From Clostridia bacterium (GTDB lineage: Bacteria > Bacillota > Clostridia > Oscillospirales > Acutalibacteraceae), in contig JAFVEY010000054.1 in the NCBI GenBank assembly GCA_017475765.1, positions 30,720-94,719 on the forward strand: a stretch of DNA of 64,000 nt. Reading direction: 5' to 3'. Below, piece by piece: positions 17,048-27,210 of the stretch. Each line of letters begins with the position of its first letter. Within the stretch, counting starts at the first letter, position 1. The notes under the pieces were generated by a model. It saw only the letters and a list, made by a program, of their open reading frames with translations. It searched no databases and was not told where the DNA came from. The position numbers and the translations under genes were made by a program.

Positions 17048-18991
17048 GTGTCTGTTAAGCCTGTGAAGGCCATCAGCATAATCGGTATGATGTCGGAACT
17101 GGACAAGGTCATCAAGTTCTGCGGTGATTCACAAATGTTCCACCCGGATGACGCAATGTCATTCTACTCCAACACTCAGAATTTTGTGCCGCTGGATGAA
17201 AAAAATCCTTATGCCACTCCCCTTCAGAGTCTGAGGAGTGCGGCTGATATGGCAGGCTTTGAGCTGGAATATGTAAAGCTGAAAAACTTCAGCGTAAGCT
17301 CAAAAGGAATTTTGAAATATGTCAAATTCCTGGTCAATAAGCTTGAAAAAATGGTGAATGACAGACTGAGATGCAGGCAGGATATCGACGCCTGCCGCAG
17401 AAAAATCGAACAGGTGGGGCATTTTGTCGGAAGAGATCTGGATTTTACGGAAATTATGAAATGCAGATATATCAACCCGACATTCGGCAGACTTCCGAAT
17501 GAAAGCTTTCAAAAGCTGTCCGAATTTTCTGATAATCCTTATGTCCTTTTCTTCTCCTTTACGGAGGATGAAACCCACCATTGGGGTGCTTATTTCGCCC
17601 CGAATGAACAAAAGGATGAGATCGACAGGATATTTTCTTCGCTCTACTTTGAAAAGCTGGAGATTCCGCCGATTGCCGGAACGCCCGAACAGTATGTCAA
17701 AACACTTGAAAAAGAGCTGGAACGGCTGAAAGAGGAGCAGGAAAAGACAGAGAATACTATTGATGTGTTTTGGAAGGCAGAACGTGAAAAGTGTATGATG
17801 TATTACAGCAAGCTGCAAGAGCTGAATTCCTATCATGCTATCAAGCGTTATGTCTATAAGTACCATAAAAGTTTTATACTTGTCGGCTGGATCCCGGCTG
17901 AAAATGAGGAATTTTTCACAAGACAGCTGGACGGTATCAAGAGCATTGAATATTCTCTGAGTGACGGTAAGGATGAGCTGAAACATTCACCGCCCGTAAT
18001 CCTGAAAAATGCGCCGTTTATGCGGCTGTATGAATTTTATGTCAAAATGTACGGTCTGCCCTGTTATAATGAGGTTGACCCGACACCTATCGTGGCGATC
18101 ACCTACACGCTGTTTTTCGGAATCATGTTCGGAGATATGGGTCAGGGACTGGTCGTTGCCATTGTGGGAGCGCTGATGTGGAAGCTGAAAAAGATGGAGC
18201 TTGGAAGAATACTGATACCATGCGGTATTTCGGGCATGGTTTTCGGATTTATCTACGGTTCGGTATTCGGTTTTGAGGAAGCGCTCAATCCGGTTTACAA
18301 AGCGCTGTTTGGCATTGACGGAAAGCTGGTCGAGGTAATGGAGCCTGAAACGATCAACTTTATTATTTACGGCTCTGTTGCGATGGGCTTTGTGACGCTT
18401 GCTGTAACGATGCTTGTCAATATTTACTCATCACTACGGCGGAAGGATCCCGAAAGTGCCTTCTTCGGAGCAAACGGAGTGGCAGGCTTTGTGTTCTATG
18501 TGTCGCTTGTGGCGGGGCTTGTATGCACGATGTTCCTCAATATTCCAGTCATGAATGCGGCATATGTCATTTGTCTGATTGCCGTGCCGCTGGTGCTGAT
18601 GTTCCTTCGTGAGCCGCTCGGCAGACTTGCCGAAGGCAGAAAGAACTGGCAGCCTGAAAAATGGGGCGAATATTGTATGCAAAGCTTTTTTGAGCTGTTT
18701 GAGATGTGTCTGAGCTATGTTACGAACACCATGTCATTTTTGAGAGTGGGAGCTTATATACTGGTTCATGCAGGTATGATGCTTGTGGTGTTCACGCTTG
18801 CCGAGATGGTGGGCGGCGTTGTTGGCTATACGCTTGTTGTTATTATCGGCAACGGTATTGTCATGGCTCTTGAGGCGCTGCTTGTTGCTATTCAGGTGCT
18901 CAGACTTGACTACTACGAAATCTTCAGCCGGTTCTATATCGGTGAAGGACGTCAGTTTACACCTGTGACAGCACGTAAGGACGAGGAATGA
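17048..18991 (+). CDS. ntpI: V-type ATPase subunit I (a-type, membrane)
   Basis: 647 residues from GTG 17048, which sits behind AGGAGGTGA; the nearby ATG two bases earlier is in a frame that stops at once. The N-terminal half is a soluble stalk-contacting region with a coiled coil (KTLEKELERLKEEQEKTEN). The C-terminal half has seven to eight membrane spans, beginning at PTPIVAITYTLFFGIMFGDM. The motif SFLRVGAYILVHAGM holds the arginine that faces the rotor glutamate, forming half of the ion path. Length is normal. Confidence 0.95.
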   Translation: MSVKPVKAISIIGMMSELDKVIKFCGDSQMFHPDDAMSFYSNTQNFVPLDEKNPYATPLQSLRSAADMAGFELEYVKLKNFSVSSKGILKYVKFLVNKLEKMVNDRLRCRQDIDACRRKIEQVGHFVGRDLDFTEIMKCRYINPTFGRLPNESFQKLSEFSDNPYVLFFSFTEDETHHWGAYFAPNEQKDEIDRIFSSLYFEKLEIPPIAGTPEQYVKTLEKELERLKEEQEKTENTIDVFWKAEREKCMMYYSKLQELNSYHAIKRYVYKYHKSFILVGWIPAENEEFFTRQLDGIKSIEYSLSDGKDELKHSPPVILKNAPFMRLYEFYVKMYGLPCYNEVDPTPIVAITYTLFFGIMFGDMGQGLVVAIVGALMWKLKKMELGRILIPCGISGMVFGFIYGSVFGFEEALNPVYKALFGIDGKLVEVMEPETINFIIYGSVAMGFVTLAVTMLVNIYSSLRRKDPESAFFGANGVAGFVFYVSLVAGLVCTMFLNIPVMNAAYVICLIAVPLVLMFLREPLGRLAEGRKNWQPEKWGEYCMQSFFELFEMCLSYVTNTMSFLRVGAYILVHAGMMLVVFTLAEMVGGVVGYTLVVIIGNGIVMALEALLVAIQVLRLDYYEIFSRFYIGEGRQFTPVTARKDEE

Positions 18992-18996
18992 GGAAC

Positions 18997-19023
18997 GAGG
19001 GTGAGGAGTGACATTCCACCCTC
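18997..19023 (+). other. intercistronic hairpin between ntpI and ntpK
   Basis: GAGGGTG (18997-19003) pairs with CACCCTC (19017-19023), placed about 90 bases before ntpK in the longest gap of the operon. No T run follows. It may set the relative stability of the K segment of the mRNA. Confidence 0.5.
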
Positions 19024-19112
19024 CTGCCGCACTTCCTTATGGCTGATCGGAAAGCAGGATATCTGTTTTCGTACACCCGATAAAAAATTTAAAAAAGAAA
19101 GAGGAATTAATT

Positions 19113-19538
19113 ATGTTGGAATATGTATTGCTTTTGGTGCCGGTTGTATTTTTGGTTGGTTCTGTTTATTACGCTTATAAAAATGTTGCTCTCGGTAAGA
19201 AAACCCGCAAGGCTGCTCTTGTCAGACAGGTTGCTTCCTTTGCAATCGTCGGAACCTTCTGCCTGATCACTTCACTTGTTGCTATGGCAGCAGGCGATGA
19301 ATCGGCAGCAGCTAATCCTGATCTCAACAAAGGTATTTCCATGATTGCCGCAGCTCTTGCAACAGGTATATCAGGTATCGGCGGCGGTATCGCAGTAGGC
19401 GGTGCAGCTCCGGCAGCTATCGGCGCAACAAGTGAGGATCCGAAGGCTTTCGGTAAGGCGCTTATCTTTGTTGCTCTCGGTGAAGGTGTTGCCCTCTACG
19501 GACTTCTTGTTTCCATTCTTATCATCAGCAATGTCTGA
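19113..19538 (+). CDS. ntpK: V-type ATPase subunit K (proteolipid ring)
   Basis: 141 residues with four membrane segments (about 4-22, 38-60, 75-104, 112-139). The last two form the glycine-rich c-type hairpin, with GISGIGGGIAVGGAAP and then the ion-carrying Glu124 in ALGEGVALYGL. The first two segments are ordinary hydrophobic helices without the glycine pattern, so only one classical hairpin is visible in a four-span protein. The residue after Glu124 is Gly, not the Ser/Thr often seen at sodium sites, so ion specificity cannot be read off with confidence. It is the rotor ring, needed in many copies. Confidence 0.93.
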   Translation: MLEYVLLLVPVVFLVGSVYYAYKNVALGKKTRKAALVRQVASFAIVGTFCLITSLVAMAAGDESAAANPDLNKGISMIAAALATGISGIGGGIAVGGAAPAAIGATSEDPKAFGKALIFVALGEGVALYGLLVSILIISNV

Positions 19539-19558
19539 TTGCCGGAAAAGGTGAGCTT

Positions 19559-19867
19559 ATGAAATTCTATTTAATAAGCGATAATGTGGACACGCTGATG
19601 GGAATGCACCTTGCGGGCATTGACGGAGTGGTTGTCCACGAGGATAAAGAGGTCAGGGACGCCCTGACCAAAGCAATGGACAGGGAAGATGTGGCGGTGA
19701 TACTGATGACGGAAAGGCTTGTGCAGCTTTGTCCGGAGCTTGTGTATGATCTCAAGCTCAACCGCCGGCAGCCCCTTATCGTTGAAATACCCGACAGACA
19801 CGGCAGCGGCCGTGCCAAGGATTCTATCACACGCTATGTCAGAGAGGCAATCGGCGTAAAGATTTAA
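19559..19867 (+). CDS. ntpG: V-type ATPase subunit F
   Basis: 102 residues with the small Rossmann-like fold of subunit F: MKFYLISDNVDTLMGMHLAG at the start, VAVILMTERL in the centre and PLIVEIPDRHG near the end. It sits on the central stalk with subunit D and regulates ATP hydrolysis. In the Enterococcus naming system this is NtpG. It follows ntpK after 20 bases, with AAAAGGTGAG upstream of the ATG. Confidence 0.93.
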   Translation: MKFYLISDNVDTLMGMHLAGIDGVVVHEDKEVRDALTKAMDREDVAVILMTERLVQLCPELVYDLKLNRRQPLIVEIPDRHGSGRAKDSITRYVREAIGVKI

Positions 19868-19886
19868 CGCTTTCGGAGGTGGCAGT

Positions 19887-20492
19887 ATGCCTGAAACTGT
19901 TAGCAAAACAGATAATTTTTTAAAGGCAATAGAAAAATACGCTGAGGAGCAGCGTACAAGAATACAGTCCGAAGCCGAGGATTTTAAGGAAAAAGAGCTT
20001 AACAAGGCGGAGGAAGAGGGTCTGAGAGAGGCATATGTCCTCATTCAGAAGGAAATGACGGATATCAATACGGAAATATCCGCCGAGCTTTCAAGAGCTG
20101 AAAATGCAAGCCGTAAGAAAACCTTTGTACGCCGGCAGGAGATCGAAGCTGAGGTTTTTGAAGACGCAAAGAAAAGGCTGCTTGAATTTACCAAAACAAA
20201 CGATTACATAAAGTCTCTGGAGAGAAGTGCAAAGCTGATCGCAGAAAAACTTGACAGCGACGACGCTGTTCTGGTCTTAAGCGAAAGAGATATCAGTCTG
20301 AAGGACAGCGTGTCGAAAGCATTCGGCAGAAGAAGAAAATGCGAGATCAGAACCTCTGCCGACATTCAGATCGGCGGTCTGATCGGACAAAGCCGCAGTC
20401 TTGGTATTCTGATCGATGAAACGCTTGACACAAAGCTTTCCGAGCAACATGAATGGTTCTGTGAAAATTCGGGTCTGAAGGTTACCGAATAA
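19887..20492 (+). CDS. ntpE: V-type ATPase subunit E (peripheral stalk)
   Basis: 201 residues. The N-terminal half is a long charged helix that would pair with the G/H subunit; the C-terminal half is a globular domain with the GGLIGQSRSLGILIDETLD segment typical of subunit E. It holds the A3B3 head against the membrane subunit I. A TTTCGGAGGTGG site lies before the ATG. Confidence 0.92.
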   Translation: MPETVSKTDNFLKAIEKYAEEQRTRIQSEAEDFKEKELNKAEEEGLREAYVLIQKEMTDINTEISAELSRAENASRKKTFVRRQEIEAEVFEDAKKRLLEFTKTNDYIKSLERSAKLIAEKLDSDDAVLVLSERDISLKDSVSKAFGRRRKCEIRTSADIQIGGLIGQSRSLGILIDETLDTKLSEQHEWFCENSGLKVTE

Positions 20493-20516
20493 ATTGAAAA
20501 GATGGGATGATTTTTA

Positions 20517-22274
20517 ATGGCAACCAATGATGTTATATATGGTATAAACGGCCCTGTTGTTACAATCAAAGACACCAGAACCTTTTCCATGATGGAAATG
20601 GTTTATGTTGGTGAGTCCCGTCTTGTAGGTGAGATTATCGGAATCAACGATCAATTTACTACTGTACAGGTTTATGAGGAAACAACAGGTCTGAAGCCGG
20701 GAGACCCGATCTACGGAACGGGTGCGCCGATGAATGTTCTTCTCGGTCCCGGTATTATTGATAATATTTTTGACGGAATAGAACGTCCTCTGAAAGCAAT
20801 CGAGGAGCAGAGCGGTTCCTTTATCTCAAGAGGTGCATCGGTTTCTCCGTTGGATCTTAACAGATACTGGAATGTCAAAATAAAGGTGAAGGTCGGAGAC
20901 AGACTGGAGCCGGGTCAGATATATGCTACCTGCCCCGAAACCGCTATCATCGAACACCGCTTCCTTGTGCCGCCTTCTCTCAGCGGTGTTGTCACAAGCG
21001 TTGAGCCGAACGGCAAATACAGACTCAAGGATACAATCGTTACAATCAAGGACGATAAGGGAGCGGTGCATGAGCTGACGCTTTGTCAGGAATGGCCTAT
21101 CAGACAGGCACGTCCTAACGCTCAGCGCCTTCCGGCAACGATTCCGCTTATCACGGGACAGAGAGTCATTGATACCATGTTCCCGATATCAAAGGGCGGT
21201 ACAGCAGCGATCCCCGGCGGCTTCGGAACAGGCAAGACAATGACACAGCACCAGCTGGCAAAATGGTGCGATGCCGATATCATCGTTTATGTCGGATGCG
21301 GCGAAAGAGGAAACGAAATGAGCCAGGTGCTTGACGAATTCTCCGAGCTGATCGACCCGAAATCGGGCAGACCGATGACGGACAGAACGGTGCTGATCGC
21401 CAATACATCCAATATGCCGGTTGCTGCCCGTGAGGCTTCTATCTATACCGGTCTTACACTTGCGGAATATTACCGTGATATGGGTTATCATGTGGCGATC
21501 ATGGCGGATTCCACCTCCCGTTGGGCAGAGGCACTTCGTGAGATATCGGGACGACTGGAGGAAATGCCTGCCGAAGAAGGCTTTCCGGCTTATCTGCCGT
21601 CCAGACTTTCGGAATTCTACGAAAGAGCCGGACGAGTAACGACCCTCAGCGGAAGTGAGGGTTCGGTGACGATCATCGGTGCGGTATCGCCGCAGGGTTC
21701 GGACTTCTCCGAGCCTGTGACACAGAATACAAAGCGTTTTACACGCTGCTTCTGGGCGCTGGATAAATCTCTTGCCTATGCACGTCATTATCCGGCTATT
21801 AACTGGATGGACAGTTACAGCGAATACTTCACCGACCTTGACCCCTGGTTCAAGGCAAATCTCGGTGATGAATTTATCAGATACAGAAATAAAATAACTG
21901 CTATCCTCCATGAGGAAAGCGCATTGATGGAAATTGTAAAGCTGATCGGCTCGGATGTTCTCCCGGACGAACAGAAGCTGGTAATTGAAACTGCCAAGGC
22001 TGTCCGTGTGGGCTTCCTGCAGCAGAACGCTTTCCATGCGGATGATACCTTCGTTCCGCTTGAAAAACAGAAGCTGATGATGAAGGCGATCCTTTATCTC
22101 TACACAAAGGCAAAACATATCATTGCTGCTGCCATTCCGATTTCGAGCATCACCTCTCTCGGACTTTTTGAAAAGCTGGCTAAGATGAAATATGATATCC
22201 CGAACAGCCAGCCTGAAAAGTTTGATGAGCTGCTTGCCGAAATAGATACGGCGCTTGCATCACTTACAAATTGA
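20517..22274 (+). CDS. ntpA: V-type ATPase catalytic subunit A
   Basis: 585 residues, normal for the family. It has the beta-barrel N-terminus, the 'non-homologous' insert after residue 115, Walker [10 protein letters not shown] (about 232-240), the catalytic glutamate in [11 protein letters not shown] and the [16 protein letters not shown] loop ([13 protein letters not shown]). It binds and hydrolyses or makes ATP at the A/B interface. It follows ntpE after 24 bases. Confidence 0.98.
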   Translation: MATNDVIYGINGPVVTIKDTRTFSMMEMVYVGESRLVGEIIGINDQFTTVQVYEETTGLKPGDPIYGTGAPMNVLLGPGIIDNIFDGIERPLKAIEEQSGSFISRGASVSPLDLNRYWNVKIKVKVGDRLEPGQIYATCPETAIIEHRFLVPPSLSGVVTSVEPNGKYRLKDTIVTIKDDKGAVHELTLCQEWPIRQARPNAQRLPATIPLITGQRVIDTMFPISKGGTAAIPGGFGTGKTMTQHQLAKWCDADIIVYVGCGERGNEMSQVLDEFSELIDPKSGRPMTDRTVLIANTSNMPVAAREASIYTGLTLAEYYRDMGYHVAIMADSTSRWAEALREISGRLEEMPAEEGFPAYLPSRLSEFYERAGRVTTLSGSEGSVTIIGAVSPQGSDFSEPVTQNTKRFTRCFWALDKSLAYARHYPAINWMDSYSEYFTDLDPWFKANLGDEFIRYRNKITAILHEESALMEIVKLIGSDVLPDEQKLVIETAKAVRVGFLQQNAFHADDTFVPLEKQKLMMKAILYLYTKAKHIIAAAIPISSITSLGLFEKLAKMKYDIPNSQPEKFDELLAEIDTALASLTN

Positions 22275-22305
22275 TTGATAAAAAGGAAATAAAGAAGGGG
22301 GAAAG

Positions 22306-22324
22306 GAGCAGAGATCCTCTGCTC
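22306..22324 (+). other. intercistronic hairpin between ntpA and ntpB
   Basis: GAGCAGAG and CTCTGCTC form a perfect 8-bp stem around ATC. An outer GGAAAG/CTTTCC pair can extend it across the gap. No T run follows, so it is more likely an RNA-processing or stabilising element than a terminator. Confidence 0.55.
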
Positions 22325-22364
22325 ACCGCTTCCGCTTTCCGACTGTTTAAAAGGAAGTGACAGA

Positions 22365-23798
22365 ATGATTCTCGATTATGTTGGCGTTAAGGAAATCAAC
22401 GGTTCTTTGATCGTGCTTGATGATGTCGAGGGCGCATCCTATGAAGAGATGGTTGATATCCGTCTTGACAACGGCACCTTCCGTCACGGAAGAATAGTTC
22501 AGATTGAGGGCAAACGTGTTGTGGTTCAGGTGTTTGAGGGTACCAAATCCATTTCACTTGATAACACACGCACAAGGCTGAAATGCCGCCCGATGGAGCT
22601 TGCTCTTTCTCCCGAAATAATGGGCAGAGTATTCAGCGGAGCAGGCACACCGATCGACGGCTTCGGCGATGTTTATCCCGTCAAAAGGGCAAATGTAAAC
22701 GGAACGCCGATGAATCCCGTTTCCAGAGTTTATCCGAGAAACTATATCAATACAGGTATTTCGACGATCGACACACTGATGACGCTGATCAGAGGTCAGA
22801 AGCTCCCGATCTTTTCCGGTTCGGGTATGAAACATAATGAGCTTGCGGTTCAGATCGTGCGTCAGGCAAAGATCTCGGACAGCGGCGATAATAAATTCGG
22901 TATTGTCTTTGCTGCAATGGGTGTTAAAAACGATGTTGCGGATTATTTCCGCAGGAGCTTTGATGAAAGCGGCGTTCTTTCAAGAGTAGTTATGTTCCTG
23001 AATCTTGCCAACGACCCGATCATTGAACGTACCCTGACACCGAGATGCGCACTAACGGCTGCCGAATATCTTGCCTTTGAATGTAATATGCACGTTCTTG
23101 TTATCATGACAGATATGACATCCTATGCAGAGGCTCTTCGTGAGTTCTCATCCTCAAAGGGCGAAATTCCGGGCAGAAAGGGCTTCCCCGGATATCTGTA
23201 TTCCGACCTTGCTTCTCTTTATGAGCGTGCAGGCATGATAAAGGGCAGCAAAGGATCTGTGACGCAGATACCGATACTTACCATGCCTAATGATGATATT
23301 ACTCATCCTGTTCCCGACCTTACGGGTTATATCACAGAGGGTCAGATCGTTCTTGACCGTTCTCTGGAGGGTCAGGGACTGTATCCGCCTGTTTCGGTTC
23401 TTCCTTCGCTTTCACGTCTGATGAAGGACGGTATCGGCGACGGTTACACAAGAAGCGATCATCAGGCGCTTGCCAACCAGTTATTCGCTGCCTATGCAAG
23501 AGTACAGGATGCCCGTTCGCTGGCAAGCGTTATCGGCGAAGAGGAGCTTTCGCCGGTTGATAAGAAATATATGGAATTCGGAAAGCTGTTTGAGCAGTAT
23601 TTCGTTAATCAGGGATATAGTGAAAACCGTACTATCGAACAGAGCCTTGATCTCGGCTGGAAGCTGCTTTCGACTCTTCCGAGAACAGAGCTTGACCGTG
23701 TTGACGATGAACTTCTCGATCAGCATTATATCAGCGATCCGGAGCAGCTTAATTTTGATGATTTCAAATCGGCAGCAGGCTCGGACGATGAAGATTGA
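22365..23798 (+). CDS. ntpB: V-type ATPase subunit B
   Basis: 477 residues. Subunit B keeps the overall fold of subunit A but has a degenerate P-loop; here it reads [10 protein letters not shown] rather than a GKT motif. Family segments include [22 protein letters not shown], cited here only in part ([13 protein letters not shown]), and [12 protein letters not shown]. It supplies the non-catalytic half of the nucleotide sites. AAGGAAGTGA precedes the ATG. Confidence 0.98.
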   Translation: MILDYVGVKEINGSLIVLDDVEGASYEEMVDIRLDNGTFRHGRIVQIEGKRVVVQVFEGTKSISLDNTRTRLKCRPMELALSPEIMGRVFSGAGTPIDGFGDVYPVKRANVNGTPMNPVSRVYPRNYINTGISTIDTLMTLIRGQKLPIFSGSGMKHNELAVQIVRQAKISDSGDNKFGIVFAAMGVKNDVADYFRRSFDESGVLSRVVMFLNLANDPIIERTLTPRCALTAAEYLAFECNMHVLVIMTDMTSYAEALREFSSSKGEIPGRKGFPGYLYSDLASLYERAGMIKGSKGSVTQIPILTMPNDDITHPVPDLTGYITEGQIVLDRSLEGQGLYPPVSVLPSLSRLMKDGIGDGYTRSDHQALANQLFAAYARVQDARSLASVIGEEELSPVDKKYMEFGKLFEQYFVNQGYSENRTIEQSLDLGWKLLSTLPRTELDRVDDELLDQHYISDPEQLNFDDFKSAAGSDDED

Positions 23799-23820
23799 TT
23801 TTTTGCGGAGGTGACAGAAT

Positions 23821-24447
23821 ATGGCAATACAGGCTGTACCTACAAAAGGTAATTTGATGGCCTATAAAAAATCTCTCACTCTCGCAAAGACAGGCTATGA
23901 GCTTCTTGACAAGAAGAGAAATATTCTTGTCAGGGAAATGATGACGCTTATCGACAGGGCGGCAGAAATACAGGATAAGATAGACGCAACATACAGCAAG
24001 GCTTATCTTGCGCTTCAAAGAGCGAATATCACGATGGGATATATTGATGATATTGCAAGATCCATTCCCGAAGAGGATTCCCTGAAGCTCTCTTACAGAA
24101 GTGTCATGGGTGTTGAAATCCCGATCGTTACCATTGATAAGGAGGAAGGTCCGGAGCTGTTTTACGGACTTCAGTCAACGGACGAAGCCTTTGACGAGGC
24201 TTATGCCTGCTTCAGAGAGGTAAAGGCTCTGACAGCAGATCTTGCAGAGGTCGAGAACAGCGTTTACCGTCTTGCGGACTCGATCAAGAAAACACAGAAA
24301 AGAGCCAATGCGCTTAAGAATATTATGATTCCCCGTTTTGAAGCAGGTGTCAAATTCATAACGGATGCGCTTGAGGAAAAGGACAGAGAGGAATTCTCAC
24401 GTCTTAAGGTTATCAAGGCTCAGAAGGCAAAAAAGAATAATTTGTAA
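23821..24447 (+). CDS. ntpD: V-type ATPase subunit D (central rotor shaft)
   Basis: 208 residues, with the N- and C-terminal helices that form the antiparallel coiled coil of the rotor shaft: PTKGNLMAYKKSLTLAKTGY at the start and RANALKNIMIPRFEAGVKFI near the end. It rotates inside the A3B3 head. It is the last gene of the operon, followed by a strong terminator. With it the operon has all nine standard subunits. Confidence 0.96.
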   Translation: MAIQAVPTKGNLMAYKKSLTLAKTGYELLDKKRNILVREMMTLIDRAAEIQDKIDATYSKAYLALQRANITMGYIDDIARSIPEEDSLKLSYRSVMGVEIPIVTIDKEEGPELFYGLQSTDEAFDEAYACFREVKALTADLAEVENSVYRLADSIKKTQKRANALKNIMIPRFEAGVKFITDALEEKDREEFSRLKVIKAQKAKKNNL

Positions 24448-24452
24448 TGGTA

Positions 24453-24495
24453 AAAACACCCCTGAGTGCTCAATTGATACACTCAGGGGTGTTTT
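24453..24495. terminator. bidirectional terminator between ntpD and pncB
   Basis: AAAACACCCCTGAGT (24453-24467) pairs perfectly with ACTCAGGGGTGTTTT (24481-24495). Both ends give U-rich tails, so it serves the convergent V-ATPase and pncAB transcripts. Confidence 0.92.
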
Positions 24496-24529
24496 GCGGT
24501 TGGTGGATTGCTCGTATAAAAATCAAGTA

Positions 24530-25975
24530 TTATTGATCGTTGCTGTGAAGGAGCTCCTGTTTTTTGTCCCAGAGAGCTTTCGAGAGGTCAACATAATAAA
24601 CGTGTGGATTCTCAAAACGCCTCACCTCGTCCCATAAGGTGTTCAGCTGATCTTTGCAGCGTTGTCTGATATCTTCAATTTTCGGAAGGTCGTAAACGAG
24701 CTTACCCTTTGAGAATATCTGTTTGCGGAGCCTGACGGCTGTGAAGTTGGTAATCGTCTTTTTCTTCCATGTATATTCCGGGTCAAAAATCACATAAGGC
24801 TTTGTATCATCAATTTCCTCATCAAACAGGGTGATAACGTCTGCAATTGCCTTTCGGCTTTCCTTGTCATAAAGGCGATACAGGTTCTTAAAGCATGGAT
24901 TGGTGATTTTTGCTACGTTTTCACTTATTTTTATTTTGGGAATCTCTGTGCCGTTTTTGTTGATGGATACTACCTTATAAACGCCGCCAAAAACAGGCTC
25001 GCTGCTGGCTGTGATAAGCCTTTCGCCGACTCCGAAGCTGTCGATCGGCGCACCCTGACGGAGCATATCCTTGATGATATATTCGTCAAGAGAATTTGAT
25101 GCACAGATTTTACAGTCGGGGTAGCCTGCCTGATCAAGCATTTTTCTTGCCTTTTTGGAAAGATAGGTGATATCTCCGCTGTCAATTCTGATTCCTTTCG
25201 GGCGGCAGCCGAGAGGTCTGAGAACTTCGTCAAATGCCTTTATCGCATTCGGTATGCCCGATTGAAGGACATTATAGGTATCAACAAGAAGTGTGCAGCT
25301 GTTCGGATAACGTCTTGCATAAGCACAGAAGGCTTCATATTCGCTGTCAAAGGATTGAATCCAGCTGTGCGCCATTGTGCCGAGGGCAGGTATGCCGAAA
25401 TCCCTGTCGGCTATGGTGCAGGCTGTGCCGTCAACACCGCCGATATAGGCGGCTCTTGCGCCGTAAACAGCGCCGTCATAGCTGTGCGCACGTCTTGAAC
25501 CGAACTCCATGACACTTCTGCCGTCTGCCGCTCTGACGATCCTGTTGGCCTTTGTAGCGATAAGGCTCTGATGATTGACCGTCAGAAGGATCATTGTTTC
25601 GACAAGCTGTGCCTGAATAATAGGTCCCCGTACTGTTACGATCGGTTCGCCGGGGAAGATAGGTGTACCCTCTTCAACTGCCCACACATCACATGAGAAC
25701 CGGAATTCTTTCAGGTAGTTCAGGAATTCTTCTCCGAAAATGCCTTTGCTTCTGAGGAAGGCAATATCCTCATCGGTGAATTTGAGATTCTGCAGGTATT
25801 CTATCACCTGTTCGAGTCCTGCCATGATGGCAAAGCCGCCTTTGTCGGGATTGCGGCGGTAGAACATATCGAAGGTTGCGATAATATCCTTCATGCCCTC
25901 CTCGAAATATCCGCCGGCCATTGTCAGCTCGTAAAAGTCTGTCAGCATTGTAAGATTAATTTTTTCGTAAGCCAT
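24530..25975 (-). CDS. pncB: nicotinate phosphoribosyltransferase
   Basis: 481 residues. The segments MLTDFYELTMAGGYF at the N-terminus, EFGSRRAHSYDGAVYGARAA and GTMAHSWIQSF in the centre, and GIRIDSGDITYLSKKAR are those of bacterial nicotinate phosphoribosyltransferase of the long Gram-positive type. It converts nicotinate and PRPP to nicotinate mononucleotide in NAD salvage. It lies 31 bases downstream of a nicotinamidase-like gene on the same strand, which would supply its substrate. AAAGGAGAA lies before the ATG. Confidence 0.96.
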   Translation of the reverse strand: MAYEKINLTMLTDFYELTMAGGYFEEGMKDIIATFDMFYRRNPDKGGFAIMAGLEQVIEYLQNLKFTDEDIAFLRSKGIFGEEFLNYLKEFRFSCDVWAVEEGTPIFPGEPIVTVRGPIIQAQLVETMILLTVNHQSLIATKANRIVRAADGRSVMEFGSRRAHSYDGAVYGARAAYIGGVDGTACTIADRDFGIPALGTMAHSWIQSFDSEYEAFCAYARRYPNSCTLLVDTYNVLQSGIPNAIKAFDEVLRPLGCRPKGIRIDSGDITYLSKKARKMLDQAGYPDCKICASNSLDEYIIKDMLRQGAPIDSFGVGERLITASSEPVFGGVYKVVSINKNGTEIPKIKISENVAKITNPCFKNLYRLYDKESRKAIADVITLFDEEIDDTKPYVIFDPEYTWKKKTITNFTAVRLRKQIFSKGKLVYDLPKIEDIRQRCKDQLNTLWDEVRRFENPHVYYVDLSKALWDKKQELLHSNDQ

Positions 25976-26006
25976 AAGTCATTCTCCTTTTTTGTATTTG
26001 TTACTT

Positions 26007-26669
26007 TTATGAAACGATGTTTTTAACAATTTCTATTCCGTTTGTCTGCATGATAAGCAATGCTGCAAGCTCGCCTGTTTCGGGCAGTCGTGAAGGCAGG
26101 GAACAGGTTGCGACAAGTCCGGCAGGAATCACGACTCTGCTGGGGCGGTTGATTCTGTTCATGGCGCTTTTGAGCGAGAGAGCAAGCTGTATTACGCACA
26201 TATCGGTGCAGTCACCGGTTATAATAAACGTATCAAATCCTGAATCAATGATATCCTTCCGGAACTCTTCTTCCAGCCAGCCGTTGACGGACAGCTTCGG
26301 GAAAACCTTGAAATTGGCTGCGTTTTTCAGCTCGTCCGTCAGTTCGCTTTCCCTGCTTCCGGCAAGACAGTGCACCGGGTAGGTCAGAAATTCCGTACAT
26401 TCTGCCGGGTGACTGTCGCAAAGGGCATAGTTTTTGATGCCTGCCTTTTCGCATTTGGCGGCGAATAGAGCAACATCGTCATTAATTGCCAGAACCTCTT
26501 TGCTGGCAAGTGCGCCCTCTTTAACAAAGCCGTTGACCATATCCACGGCGATATGAACGGTTTTGCTGATATCAAACTCAGATAGAGCAGGCTGCGGTGC
26601 AGCTTCTATGTTTTTATTAATTTTTTCAAAATCCTTAACGATAGCCTTGAAATCCTTTTTTGTTTTCAT
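26007..26669 (-). CDS. pncA: isochorismatase-family nicotinamidase
   Basis: 220 residues of the cysteine hydrolase fold. Asp43 in HIAVDMVNGF and Cys158 in TGDCTDMCVIQLAL fit the catalytic Asp and Cys; the lysine is not assigned with certainty. The context, directly before pncB, makes nicotinamide deamidation to nicotinate the most likely reaction. An N-terminal extension of about 30 residues precedes the usual start of the domain. AAAGGAG lies before the ATG. Confidence 0.9.
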   Translation of the reverse strand: MKTKKDFKAIVKDFEKINKNIEAAPQPALSEFDISKTVHIAVDMVNGFVKEGALASKEVLAINDDVALFAAKCEKAGIKNYALCDSHPAECTEFLTYPVHCLAGSRESELTDELKNAANFKVFPKLSVNGWLEEEFRKDIIDSGFDTFIITGDCTDMCVIQLALSLKSAMNRINRPSRVVIPAGLVATCSLPSRLPETGELAALLIMQTNGIEIVKNIVS

Positions 26670-26710
26670 GGGGATAGCTCCTTTCAGTAATTATCTCTTT
26701 GATATTATCA

Positions 26711-26739
26711 ATTATATACTAACTATTTGCAAATGTCAA
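26711..26739 (-). promoter_or_regulatory. pncA-pncB promoter
   Basis: On the minus strand TTGACA (26739-26734) and TATAAT (26716-26711) are 17 bp apart, a perfect consensus, about 45 bp before pncA. Confidence 0.9.
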
Positions 26740-26802
26740 TACCCAAATCAAAATTTTTTGATTGATTTACAGTTATAGTCAACGATACTGATTAAATTCT
26801 AT

Positions 26803-26929
26803 TACAATTGGGGCTTTTACAATTGGGGCATTGCCCCAAACCCCACCAGGGCTTCTCGCCCTGGACCTCGGCAGGAGCTAAAGCCCCTGCACCCGAATGT
26901 TTTAATAGGAATTTTTAATTTCGTTTACT
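26803..26929 (-). repeat. dispersed structured intergenic repeat, copy 3 (short variant)
   Basis: On the minus strand this begins with the same AGTAAACG...GCAGGGGC...GCTCCTGC block as copies 1 and 2. It then has a better second hairpin (CCAGGGC/GCCCTGG) and a third one (TTGGGG/CCCCAA) in place of the distal half. The end contains a near-duplicate of TTACAATTGGGGC. It lies between the divergent pncA and XRE promoters. Confidence 0.82.
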
Positions 26930-27210
26930 ATAAAAAAAACAGTTCTGTACTTAGACTTAGCACACAGATTTTGATGGAATTTGTCTGTGTTATGTATAAA
27001 TTTACAATATATTCATAAAATATTCATAAATATTTCTTTAAATAATAATGAATAATAAGTTTTTGAGAGAAAATTTATTATAATAATTATACAAAATAGA
27101 CAGCGGCCTTCCAAAAATATACAAGTGTTAACAAATAATTTTGTTGAAAAAACTAGTGGATTTAAGTGTTTTATATAAGTTTCAACAGCAATATTCTTGC
27201 AATATGGCTA
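26930..27210. other. AT-rich gene-free stretch
   Basis: About 280 bp of AT-rich DNA between the repeat and the XRE promoter. I see no reading frame or strong hairpin. Confidence 0.5.

Noticed and set aside
18981..19010. Degenerate direct repeat of GAGGAATG-like units at the end of ntpI
   Set aside because: Only two to three loose copies, within and just after the coding region. Too short to call a repeat family.
21189..22118. 309-residue minus-strand frame opposite ntpA
   Set aside because: It is antisense to a highly conserved gene and shows no recognisable domain.
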